Source of the DNA: UBA5070 sp035352895
GTDB lineage: Bacteria > Fibrobacterota > Fibrobacteria > UBA5070
Direction of reading: 5' to 3'
Assembly: GCA_035352895.1 (NCBI GenBank)
Contig: DAOPYN010000015.1
Location: 3,895 to 67,894, forward strand
DNA: 64,000 nucleotides
Shown here in pieces: positions 27,074 to 38,500 of the stretch. Within the stretch, counting starts at the first letter, position 1. Each line of letters starts with the position of its first letter. Below the pieces are notes generated by a model, which saw only the letters and a list, made by a program, of their open reading frames with translations, had not been told where the DNA came from and did not search any database. The translations under genes and the position numbers were made by a program.

Positions 27074-28060
27074 TCAGCGCACCGTCCGTCCCCGAACATC
27101 CACTCCAGACCTGCCCGTGGCGGTCCACAGCCCGGAGCCGCGTCTGGCCGAGGTCTGGCTCCGCGAAATTCCCGAGGGATCCGAAGGCGGCACGATCTCG
27201 CGCAGCGAGGTGTATTTGTACTCGGCGGTGTCTCCGTCCGTGCGCCACAGGAATGTGCCATGACCCTGCGAAATGATGGTTCGTTCGTCCGTGTAGGTGC
27301 ATCCGGAGATCGCCGAGGCGGCCGCCGCGAAGGTGCCGGTGTCTTCCACCGCGCCCACCTTCTTCCAGACGGCCTTCGCCACATCGCCCCCGGACACGGA
27401 ATCGATCCACGCCTCCAGGTGCACGCCCTTGCCGTCGGGCCGGTTCCAGACCAGGTACTTCATCCCGAACCACCGCCCGGTGGGTGAACGGGATCCGCCC
27501 CAGAGCGGGCTTTGCGTGTGGAATCCCCCACCGGACCAGTAGTCGCTGGAAGGATGCTTGAGCTCCTTCTCGAAATCCCATTTCCCGTCGTTGCGAAATC
27601 GCGCGTAGTAGGTGGTCGCGTCGCAGTCGTCCCCACCCGAAGACGCATGCCCCAGGGGCCCGCTGCGCGCGCCCACCACCAGGCCGCCGTAGTCGGTCTT
27701 GGTGTTTCCCCAGTGCCGGTAGTAGGTGGTGAATTCGGTGTTCAGGAAGAACTGGGAACCCGTTGCGCCGATCTTCAGGGAATTGAGGTGGAATCGGGGC
27801 GACCCGCCCGAAAGCCGTAGCGTTCCCGTGCCATCGATCCAGAATCCGTCCGTGCTGCCGGAATGATCCTCCGTCCAGTCGGTGGGATCGAACGGATCGG
27901 AAGCGTACTTCAGGTTGCGCGCCTTCCCGTTGGCCCAGTGGAGGGAATTCCACAACCGGGTCCCCGCGGCGGTGGGAAGGAACCGTTCGATCCCGAAGGT
28001 GTCGAACACCGGCTCGGCCGCGAAACCAACGAGCACCGACACTCCTGCGACAATCCACAT
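27074..28060 (-). CDS. Secreted protein, possibly a ConA-like carbohydrate-binding fold
   Basis: A 328-residue protein. MWIVAGVSVLVGFAAEP is a signal-like start and GGGAGGG lies close before the ATG. The body is rich in Trp, Tyr, Gly, Asp and Ser (such as GGLVVGARSGPLGHASSGGDDC, TTYYARFRNDGKWDFEKEL), typical of a concanavalin-like beta-sandwich. The tail FAAAASAISGCTYTDERTII leads to a final basic segment. No catalytic signature is recognised. Because a xylanase lies nearby, binding or cutting of plant polysaccharide is plausible but unproven. Confidence 0.55.
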   Translation of the reverse strand: MWIVAGVSVLVGFAAEPVFDTFGIERFLPTAAGTRLWNSLHWANGKARNLKYASDPFDPTDWTEDHSGSTDGFWIDGTGTLRLSGGSPRFHLNSLKIGATGSQFFLNTEFTTYYRHWGNTKTDYGGLVVGARSGPLGHASSGGDDCDATTYYARFRNDGKWDFEKELKHPSSDYWSGGGFHTQSPLWGGSRSPTGRWFGMKYLVWNRPDGKGVHLEAWIDSVSGGDVAKAVWKKVGAVEDTGTFAAAASAISGCTYTDERTIISQGHGTFLWRTDGDTAEYKYTSLREIVPPSDPSGISRSQTSARRGSGLWTATGRSGVDVRGRTVR

Positions 28061-28271
28061 GGCACCCTCCCCCAGGGATGGTCGTCGCCTCGCAACCGGC
28101 GCTCCGGGAAGCTCGCTTCCCCGGGGAGCCGATTCCCCCGACGCCACTCCACAGCGGAAAGATTCACATTTTTGAACCCTCCCCTGGTGGCTTTCATGCG
28201 GAAACGGATCCCCCGGACTGCCGATTGGCTAATTTTCCACCCTTCCTTCCACTTCGACCGGAGAGCCCACC

Positions 28272-30932
<2,661 letters not shown>

Positions 30933-30993
30933 ATCGTCGGTCCTGTCGCCGTTCGGGGGGGGATCGTCCCTCCCTCGACGGCGGTGGATCACC

Positions 30994-32169
30994 TCAATTC
31001 CTATTCAGCAGCTCCACGGGATGGAATCCATTCCCGCGCTCGATTCCCATCACCAGCCGTCCGTCCACGACGCGCACGACCAGGGAATGGGGATCACGCT
31101 CTCCCCTCCACTGCACGGGCTTGCGGAGAATCGTCGAGGTGGGAGACGGGGGATTCGGGTTGTCCTTCACATACTGCTTGAGCCACGTGAAGGCGGGACG
31201 GTCCACCTCGTTTTTCAGCAACCCGGAGAACTTGGCCTGCTCCCAGGTCTTCCCGTACACGTATCCCCAAATGGTCACTCCGGCGACATGCTTCGATTCC
31301 CAAAGCACGGGGAATAGGGACTTGTAGGCCGCAAGCTGCTTGGCGTCGTCCTCGTAGGAAAGATCCAGCTCCGACACGTAGATGGGAAGTCCGGTTTCCC
31401 CGGCAAGTCGCTCCAGCACGGCGGTCAGATCGGAGGCCGACATCTCCGGGAAGTCGTACCCGCTGGACGGTGAGGCCGCGGAAAGGTCGTGCGCTTGGCA
31501 TCCGATGGCATCGATGTTCCCGGGAGCAGCGGCCTTCACTGCCTTGGCGATGGAAATGAACTTGTCCACGTCCCACCGGAAGTTGTTGTAGTCGTTGAGC
31601 ACCAGGGTTGCCTTGGGCCAGCGCTGGCGGGCCATCTGGAAGGCCTTGGCGATCCAAACCGGATTGGCAAAGGAGGTGTCGCCCAAAGCCGGGGCCCAGT
31701 TCTTGGGGAAGGCATGGTAGGGCTCGTTCACGACATCGATCAGTTCTGCGTCCGGATAACGGGCCGCGGCGGAATCCATCCAGTTTTCGATCGCCGCCAG
31801 CTGCTTGTCGCGCGGGAGGTTGTCCATCCATCCGGGGTATTGGCTCCCCCAGACCAGGGTATGGAACTTGAAGGGAATACCCGCGCGTCGCGAGAACCGG
31901 TAGACGCTGTCGCAACGCGCGAAGTTCTTCTGGCCCTGCGAGTTGCCCTCCACGATTCCCCATTTGCAGACGTTCTCGGCGGTGATCTGGCTCCAGTACT
32001 GCGAAAAATCCGCCTTCACCGCATCCAGGTAGCTGTCGTCGCGGGTGGTGATGTTTCCCAGGAACTTGGTGGCTCCCTTGGCCATTTGGGCGGAAAGGAC
32101 GGTGCAGCACCCAAGCACCAGGCAGAGGCAACGAGGGAGGGGTCCGCTCGGAAGGGTTCGTCTGGTCAT
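30994..32169 (-). CDS. GH10 endo-1,4-beta-xylanase, secreted
   Basis: A 391-residue glycoside hydrolase of family 10, which cuts the xylan backbone. After a signal segment (LPRCLCLVLGCCTVLSAQ) the family motifs follow in order: ENVCKWGIVEG, HTLVWGSQYP, the acid/base Glu at about 147 in DVVNEPYH, NDYNNF, and the nucleophile Glu at about 266 in VSELDLS. No binding module is attached. The last 50 residues extend beyond the barrel. ATG at 32169 is chosen because GGAG lies 6 nt before it. It is monocistronic and fits a plant-polymer-degrading lifestyle. Confidence 0.93.
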   Translation of the reverse strand: MTRRTLPSGPLPRCLCLVLGCCTVLSAQMAKGATKFLGNITTRDDSYLDAVKADFSQYWSQITAENVCKWGIVEGNSQGQKNFARCDSVYRFSRRAGIPFKFHTLVWGSQYPGWMDNLPRDKQLAAIENWMDSAAARYPDAELIDVVNEPYHAFPKNWAPALGDTSFANPVWIAKAFQMARQRWPKATLVLNDYNNFRWDVDKFISIAKAVKAAAPGNIDAIGCQAHDLSAASPSSGYDFPEMSASDLTAVLERLAGETGLPIYVSELDLSYEDDAKQLAAYKSLFPVLWESKHVAGVTIWGYVYGKTWEQAKFSGLLKNEVDRPAFTWLKQYVKDNPNPPSPTSTILRKPVQWRGERDPHSLVVRVVDGRLVMGIERGNGFHPVELLNRN

Positions 32170-32571
32170 CGAATTCTCCATGTGGTCGACAGCTCCGCAC
32201 AGGCCGCAACTCGGCGGACTCGACAAACTTTACGTTGGAACGCCAAAGCTCGCCACGCGAATCGTTGTGGAAATGACAACGTCGATCAGGGCGATCCGCA
32301 AGCCGATCACGGAAACTTTTTACGCCATCAGAACCTTGCATTCTCGATTCTATAGGCCTTTTCCGTACACCGGGAACAGCATCCGCCCCCCTGTTTTTTG
32401 GGAGACACTCCGGTTTTCAGGGATTTCCCATTTAAGCCTTAGGGAATTTGTGCCATTGAAAACCGACAGATGAGCATCAATTTTTACATACAGGCACTGG
32501 GTACGCGTTTTGCCGAGCCCACACAAACGAGGTCGACTCGATCGACCCAAAACCGAAAAGAACCAAAAACC
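32170..32571 (+). other. Intergenic region upstream of the second OmpA gene
   Basis: About 400 nt without a supported gene. The right half is AT-richer than its surroundings and presumably holds the promoters of the divergent xylanase and ompA-like genes. A short upstream ATG at 32470 opens the ompA-like frame early but would hide the signal peptide, so it is not used. No clear hairpin or riboswitch is seen. Confidence 0.3.
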
Positions 32572-33960
32572 ATGAAAGCCTCCTCCCTTCTCCTCTTCAT
32601 GTTTGCTGGAACTTCCCTTGTGAACGCCGCGGAGTCGCTCAAGAACACCGTGGGCGTGGGGGTGGCCGTCGGAGCCCAGCACTACGATGGCACCTTCGGC
32701 GACAACACGATGCCTTACTTCCGCGGCCATGCGGAATACCGCCCCGTCGAATGCCTTGGAGCCCGCCTGATCGGCGGCTTCGGCAACATCTCCAACGGAT
32801 CCAGCGAGTTCCGCACCGAGTACTTCTCCAACATCGGCCTCCAGGGCCTGTTCCAACCCAAGATCCCCGCCCTGGGCAACGTGCGTCCCTACCTGGCTTC
32901 CGGAGTCTCGACGGACTTCGGAACCGTGAAGCACTATGGCAACCTGGATCATGATCTGGACTGGAACTTCTACCTGCCCTTCGAGTTGGGTGTGGAGTGG
33001 CTGATCAACAAGAGCTGGTCCGTCACCGGTTTCGCCGAGACCCGCGTCCACGCCGTGGATTGGGACAAGCTCGACGGCGTCGTCACCGACGGCGATTACT
33101 TCGACAAGCGCGACGACCTCTACCGTGCAGGCATCGGCCTGACCTGGCGCTTTGGCCTGGACTCCGTCAAGGCTCCCGAACCACCCAAGGTGGCTCCGGT
33201 GCAGAAGATCGTCCAGGAAGTCAAGCCCGCCGCCGTGGTGAAGGTGGACTCCGACCTTGATGGCGTCTTGGATCCGATGGACAAGTGCGCCAAGACTCCC
33301 GCCGGAGTGAAGGTGGACGCCTCCGGTTGCCCCGCCGACTCCGACAAGGACGGCGTCGCCGACTTCCAGGACAAGTGCGCCAGCACTCCCGCCGGTGCGA
33401 AGGTGGACGCCACTGGCTGCCCCATCGACTCCGACAAGGATGGCGTCGCCGACTTCCAGGACAAGTGCGCCAGCACTCCCGCCGGAGTGAAGGTGGACGC
33501 CGCTGGTTGCCCCGTCGACTCCGACAAGGATGGCGTCGCCGACTTCCAGGACAAGTGCCCGGGAACCGCCGTTGGCGTGAAGGTGGATGCCACCGGATGC
33601 CAGGAGATCAAGATCGAGAAGGGCGCCAAGCTCACGCTGGAAGGGATCCTGTTCGCGACCGGCAAGGCCAACATCGACTCCTCCAGCGCCCCCAACTTGG
33701 CGCAGGCTGCGCGTGCGATCAAGGCGGCTCCTGCCTCCAAGATCGAGATCGCCGGCTTCACCGACAACGTCGGCAACGCTGCGAAGAACAAGACCCTTTC
33801 GGCCAACCGCGCCAAGGCAGTGCAAGCCTACCTGGTCAAGCTCGGCGTTCCCGCCAAGCAGCTGACCTCCAAGGGATACGGCCCTGCCCAGCCCATCGGC
33901 GACAACAAGACCGATGACGGTCGCGCCAAGAATCGTCGCATCGAATTCCGCGTGAAGTAA
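32572..33960 (+). CDS. OmpA-family outer membrane protein with TSP3 linker (paralogue B)
   Basis: A 462-residue paralogue of the protein at 25588-26865. A signal peptide (MKASSLLLFMFAGTSLVNA) leads to a barrel-like region (about 22-205). An Ala/Pro/Lys/Val linker comes next. Four TSP3 repeats (about 224-343) follow, then the OmpA C-terminal domain (about 350-462) with IEIAGFTDNVGNAAKN and RAKNRRIEFRVK. It should tether the outer membrane to peptidoglycan, with the repeats binding calcium. The rho-independent terminator at 34000 follows. Confidence 0.92.
   Translation: MKASSLLLFMFAGTSLVNAAESLKNTVGVGVAVGAQHYDGTFGDNTMPYFRGHAEYRPVECLGARLIGGFGNISNGSSEFRTEYFSNIGLQGLFQPKIPALGNVRPYLASGVSTDFGTVKHYGNLDHDLDWNFYLPFELGVEWLINKSWSVTGFAETRVHAVDWDKLDGVVTDGDYFDKRDDLYRAGIGLTWRFGLDSVKAPEPPKVAPVQKIVQEVKPAAVVKVDSDLDGVLDPMDKCAKTPAGVKVDASGCPADSDKDGVADFQDKCASTPAGAKVDATGCPIDSDKDGVADFQDKCASTPAGVKVDAAGCPVDSDKDGVADFQDKCPGTAVGVKVDATGCQEIKIEKGAKLTLEGILFATGKANIDSSSAPNLAQAARAIKAAPASKIEIAGFTDNVGNAAKNKTLSANRAKAVQAYLVKLGVPAKQLTSKGYGPAQPIGDNKTDDGRAKNRRIEFRVK
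33241..33600 (+). repeat. Tandem 90-bp coding repeats (TSP3 units)
   Basis: Four consecutive 90-bp units begin at 33241, 33331, 33421 and 33511. Each encodes a 30-residue type 3 thrombospondin repeat (DSDKDGVADFQDKC...). The last three are nearly identical in DNA, which suggests recent expansion; copy number may vary between strains. Confidence 0.9.
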
Positions 33961-33999
33961 GTCCGTACGGTCCGCTCCTTGCGGCGGATCCTCGAACGC

Positions 34000-34033
34000 G
34001 CGCCTCCCCGGTACTCCCGGAGGAGGCGCTTTT
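34000..34033 (+). terminator. Intrinsic terminator after the second ompA-like gene
   Basis: The stem GCGCCTCC/GGAGGCGC has inner CCGG pairing and is followed by TTTTC. It lies about 40 nt after the stop codon. Confidence 0.8.
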
Positions 34034-34069
34034 CATTTCTGGACTTTGGGACGAGCTATCTTCCCGCAC

Positions 34070-34843
34070 ATGGAAAGCGCTTCGATCCAACAGATCGCCG
34101 ACCTGGAACTCCTCGCCCACCGTACGTGGCCCAGTCGCATCCAGGAGAGCCTGGGGCCCTGGATCCTGCGCGGAAACGATGGATTCACCCGCAGAGCCAA
34201 CTCCTGCCTAGCCCTTGGCCATCCAGGAGCGGACCTGGAATCCGCCATCGACCAAGTGGAATCCTGGTACCGGAAACTCGGCGTGGAGCCCTGCTTCAAG
34301 ATCTGCGCAGGAGCGCCGGATGGGTTGGATGCCCTGTTGGAACGGCGCGGATGGCCCGTGGCGACGCCCACCAAAGTGATGGCAATCGCCCCCACCGGTA
34401 CACGGCCGACCTCCCCGGAATTGCACATCCGGTTAACCCCCGACGATCGATGGCTGGATCACCTCTCGCGCTGGGACGGGGAATGCGCGACCAAGGCCAA
34501 ACAGCACGCCGCGCTCCTGGGCCGGGTGGACCATGCGCGCTTCGCCAGTTGGGAAAGCGGCGAGGAGATCCTGGCAGTCGGGTTCTGTGCCATGGATGGA
34601 GATCGAGGACACCTCTACGACCTCGTGGTCCGTCAGGACCTGCGCGGACAAGGGATCGGAACCCGCTTCTTCCAATCCCTTCTGGACCACTGCTACAACG
34701 AAGGAGCCAAACAGCTCTACCTGCAGGTTCTGGAAGAAAACCGGGTGGCCTGCCGCCTGTACCACCGCCTGGGGTTTTCCGAACACCACCGATACCACTA
34801 CCGCATCGCTCCATGGTCGGCCTCCGCCACCACCGGGTGCTGA
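34070..34843 (+). CDS. GNAT-family N-acetyltransferase
   Basis: A 257-residue acetyltransferase. The acetyl-CoA-binding motif A is in the C-terminal half: LYDLVVRQDLRGQGIGTRFF, followed by AKQLYLQVLEENRVACRLYHRLGF. The N-terminal half is a degenerate GNAT-like lobe. The substrate is unknown. ATG at 34070 is preferred to a TTG at 34046: TATCTT lies 7 nt before the ATG and there is no Shine-Dalgarno, in line with other leaderless-looking starts in the window. Confidence 0.85.
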   Translation: MESASIQQIADLELLAHRTWPSRIQESLGPWILRGNDGFTRRANSCLALGHPGADLESAIDQVESWYRKLGVEPCFKICAGAPDGLDALLERRGWPVATPTKVMAIAPTGTRPTSPELHIRLTPDDRWLDHLSRWDGECATKAKQHAALLGRVDHARFASWESGEEILAVGFCAMDGDRGHLYDLVVRQDLRGQGIGTRFFQSLLDHCYNEGAKQLYLQVLEENRVACRLYHRLGFSEHHRYHYRIAPWSASATTGC

Positions 34844-34861
34844 TCACCAACGCGGGAACAC

Positions 34862-35197
34862 ATGCGCCCCTACCAAGACCACGCCTTTGCCTACAACGAC
34901 AAGGACATCCAAAGCTCCCTTGCCGAGGATCCGGAAACACTTGGACGATGCCTCGATGGCTGGCTGGCCAGCCGGAAGGCGGAGATCGACCCCTCCAGTC
35001 TGCGAATTCTGGCTCAAGAAGGCGATCTGAGCGGATCGATCACCCTGACGTTCCAGGAAACCCAATGGCAGGCCTGCCGAATGGAGACCGGTTGCCAGTC
35101 GCATCGCGTGACGATCCCCTTCCGCATCCAAGGAAATTCGCTGATCCTCAGCACCCTTCCTCGGGACGCCTTCGGGGAAAGGCAGGATGATATATGA
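34862..35197 (+). CDS. Small hypothetical protein
   Basis: A 111-residue soluble protein beginning 18 nt after the acetyltransferase gene, with GGGAAC before the ATG. It is acidic in its first half and beta-rich later, with no signal peptide and no recognised motif. The close spacing suggests co-transcription. It could be spurious. Confidence 0.5.
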   Translation: MRPYQDHAFAYNDKDIQSSLAEDPETLGRCLDGWLASRKAEIDPSSLRILAQEGDLSGSITLTFQETQWQACRMETGCQSHRVTIPFRIQGNSLILSTLPRDAFGERQDDI

Positions 35198-35208
35198 CTC
35201 CTGTCCCC

Positions 35209-35237
35209 TTGACATCACCAAGCCATTCCCCTATATT
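35209..35237 (+). promoter_or_regulatory. Strong promoter of tRNA-Glu
   Basis: TTGACA at 35209-35214 and TATATT at 35232-35237 are exactly 17 nt apart, the best sigma-70-like promoter in the window. The predicted start falls about 7 nt before the mature tRNA. Confidence 0.85.
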
Positions 35238-35250
35238 TGCCAACTCTCTA

Positions 35251-35323
35251 GTCCCCATCGTCTAGAGGCCTAGGACAGCGGGTTTTCAGTCCGCTAGCTG
35301 GGGTTCGAATCCCCATGGGGATG
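35251..35323 (+). tRNA. tRNA-Glu (anticodon TTC)
   Basis: A 73-nt cloverleaf. The 5' acceptor strand GTCCCCA pairs with TGGGGAT (G-U at the first pair). The anticodon loop is TTTTCAG with anticodon TTC. The T arm is TGGGG-TTCGAAT-CCCCA, with discriminator G. CCA is not encoded. The body closely follows the bacterial tRNA-Glu consensus (CGTCTAGAGGCCTAGGACA). Confidence 0.95.
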
Positions 35324-35326
35324 TCA

Positions 35327-35359
35327 GCCCCCCTCCAAAAGGAGGGGGGCTTTCTTTTT
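35327..35359 (+). terminator. Terminator of tRNA-Glu
   Basis: A perfect 10-bp stem GCCCCCCTCC/GGAGGGGGGC with loop AAAA is followed by TTTCTTTTT, starting 4 nt after the tRNA. Confidence 0.95.
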
Positions 35360-35363
35360 GTGA

Positions 35364-35395
35364 TTTTCAGTCCGCTAGCTGGGGTCCGAATCCCC
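35364..35395 (+). pseudogene. Truncated 3' copy of tRNA-Glu
   Basis: These 32 nt repeat tRNA-Glu from the anticodon loop through the T arm (TTTTCAGTCCGCTAGCTGGGG...) with a single change in the T loop (TTC to TCC). The match starts exactly in the anticodon loop and is lost before the acceptor. No 5' half is present, so it is not a gene. Such fragments are typical attachment-site remnants of tRNA-targeting integrative elements, though local duplication is possible. Confidence 0.85.
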
Positions 35396-35540
35396 TCTCT
35401 CCATCAAGAGAGAAGAGCCAAGCTTCAATCGAGGGTTGAGAACAGCCGTTCGCCCCCCTCGTCGAGCTCAGGACTTCGCTTCGAGACGCTACGCTCCTCG
35501 GAACGAACGGTTTTCCGGCTTCTTGGTGCGGAGCACCTTC

Positions 35541-38500
35541 TCAGTCGCGGCGGACCCAGCCCAGGCGAATGATCTTCTGGCGGAAGACGTTGCGGTTTTC
35601 GACTTCCCGCCAAGCGACCACCCGCATCAGATAGACTCCCGAGGGGGCCATCCGCCCGTTGGCGACGCCATCCCAGCCCACCCAGACCTGGAAATTCCCG
35701 CGCGAATCGACGGGAATCTTCGCTTCCAGTGCAAGACGCCGCGCCTCCTCGAGCTCCCGGCGAGCGATGAACACGCCCATGTTGTCGTAGAGGTAGACGG
35801 CGACGCGGGACGCCGCATTCAGTGTCACCGTGGCCCCGATCAGATTGGTGGTATCGGGCATCGGTGTTCCATCCAAAGCCCGCCACACCCCGCCGCCGCC
35901 CCGACCTGGCCGGGCAAAGACCTGCAGCGCAGGTTCGGTCGCTGGCGGAACCACTCCATTCCAGACCTTGACGGGGTGGTACGGAAGCGCCAGGAGGCGG
36001 ACCGGCAAGGGCCCCAGGTCCAGGATCACCCAAGGAGCGACCACATCTGGGCCCACGCCGTTGGCATCGGTCAGCCCACCACGGACCACGGGGTTGATGC
36101 GAATGCCGTCGCCTTTCTTGGGATACACCGAGGTATCCACCAGGAAGGTGGCCTGACGCAGATCGGGGCTCAGGGTGGCCTTGGATGGATTCACCGCATT
36201 GCCCGCAAGCCAGGGGACCATTTCGCCCCAGCTGATCCAGCTCAGGGAAGCGGAAGCCGTCCGGACCGGTTCGCTGAACTCGGCGAAGATCGTGTCCGGG
36301 GCTCCATCATCGAACGCATAGCGCATCCGGGCTTTGATCGGAGCGGGAGGAACCCCATCCAGGATGGGGAAGTTGGTGGTCACGGTATCGGCGCCGAAGG
36401 AGGCGATCATCGAGCCCAGGTTCCAACACCCGTTGGTAGGACAGGCTGTCTGGCCATACTGGAAAGGAAGAAGATCGAAGGTCACGATCCGACCGCCGGA
36501 ATCGGTGCGGGCCTGGGTGGTCAGCGCGAACCGGCTGTCGAGCCCGCCCAGCGAATCCGGCCAGCGGAAGCGCCAATCCTCGAGTGCCGACAGGGGCCGC
36601 AGGAACTTCATCACCACGCGATCGGCCTTCCCATCCCCGTTGGCGTCCTGCATGACGGCCCATTGCGGTGCGGGGTCGGTTCCGATGACCTGGACGGCCT
36701 TGGAATGCAGTCCAGGGCGATTGCCAAAACCATCGGCAACCTGGCCGGACGGGGAGAACCTCACCCAGTCGCCGGGAGCCGGTGTCCCGGAAGGCAGACC
36801 AGCGGGAGCGACCAGGACCAAGGCGCCGGTGACCGGATCCTTCCATTGGTTCACGAACTGGTAGGGCGGCAGGGTTCCATCGGTCTGGAGTTGGCGGATC
36901 AAGTCCCCCAGAGCGGTCACGTTCTGGATGGGCTCGCTGGGCCAAACCCGCAGAGTGTCGAACGTCCCACCGCGGTAGAGGATGGCCTTGGTGGGCACCG
37001 GAGCCACGCCATCCCGGATCGGGAACGGTTTCCAGCCGGTGTTGTCGCGCTGCCAACGTCCGAGGTCGGTTGTCGTGGCGGACGTTCCCGCCAACCCCGC
37101 CGGAACATCCAGATCCAGGATCATCCCATCGTTGGTCACCACGATTCCGGGCAGATCGGGCCCGATCCACACCGAGGTGTCCGGCCAAGCCGCGCGGATG
37201 GCGGTCTGGGGAGTCCATGCGTGGTGCAACCACACGCGGAGGTGATCGGCGCGACCATCTCCATCCTGGTCCGTCCACAATCCGGAATCGGGGGGCATGG
37301 CCACCATGGTGATGGGAGAGGCCGCTCCCTGGGCCCAATACTTGGCAAGTGTTCCGTCGATTCGGCCGTTGAAGACCTCCGACTGGGCCACGAACCGCAC
37401 GGTTCCCCGACCACCGACGATGGAGACGGTCGCACCGTCCAATAGAGCCAATCCGGCGGAGGGCGTCAGGTTGGCCAAACCGGAACAGGTATCGCACCGC
37501 CCGGTCTTGGTCCAGACCTCCACGCGCACCGTCTTGGGCTTCAGGATTTCCCCGACCAGGGAAAGCGGTGTCATGGGGCCGCCCGCGCTGTCCAGGAAGA
37601 CCAGGCGGAAAGGGTCCACCTGCACGATGCGAGTCGCCGAATCCGTCAGGGTTCCACCCAGGGCGATCATGGCGTTGCCCGGACGCAGAAGGGCCAGATC
37701 GACCCTGGCATAGCCAGCGACCATCGGAACCTCGGTCTTGGGCTTTCCGAGAGCATCGACCAGCTGGAACACGGAATCCGTCAACAGGGAGTTCAAGGTG
37801 AAATCGCAGGTGTTGCACTGCCCCGCCGACCCCCAGGCGCCGATCCAGGCCTTGGCCCGAGTGGTGACCTCGCCACGGATGAAATCGACGGGTTCGGGGA
37901 GGGGCTTGCCGGTGGAATCGGTCCACACCAACCGGTAGGGCTTCCAGGTCAGGGGAGCCCAGATGATTTCCGAACCGGAATCGGACAGCGCCGCCATGAG
38001 GTTCAGGGAGCTGCGCGGCAGGGAGGAGGTCAGGACCACCGACGTACGCCCTCCCACGAGAACGACGGAAGTGACCGGCAAGCCGTTGGTGGCGGTGATC
38101 CGCACAGCCGGATCGGAAGGCAGGAACCGAACCACGTCCCGGCAAGTGTCGCAGCGGACTCCGGCATCGGCGACTTCCAACCAAAGCCGGATGGGAGATC
38201 TCACATCCACGCTGATCGCATAGGGAGAAACCACCGTTCCCAGGGAATCCACCCACCGGAGCACGTGCGTGCGCACCACGATGGGCGAACGCACGTCGGA
38301 AGAATCCCCCTCGAAACTCAATGCGGTGAGGGCGAAGGTGCCGAACTGGTCGCCTCGGACCCAGACACGACGAGCCTTGCCGCCCGAGGCGGTCATCACG
38401 GTGTCGAGTTCCGTGAGTGGCCGCGCTCCGAGCGAATCGGCGAACACGGGCAGGCCCGGCTGGGAGCGGAGCCGGAAGGGAGCAGCCTTGTCCCAGACCG

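Noticed and set aside
33241..33600. CRISPR-like regular repeats
   Set aside because: The 90-bp units are in-frame thrombospondin type 3 repeats within an OmpA-family gene, with no unique spacers.
35364..35395. A second tRNA-Glu gene
   Set aside because: Only the 3' part from the anticodon loop onward is present; there is no acceptor 5' strand, D arm or promoter.
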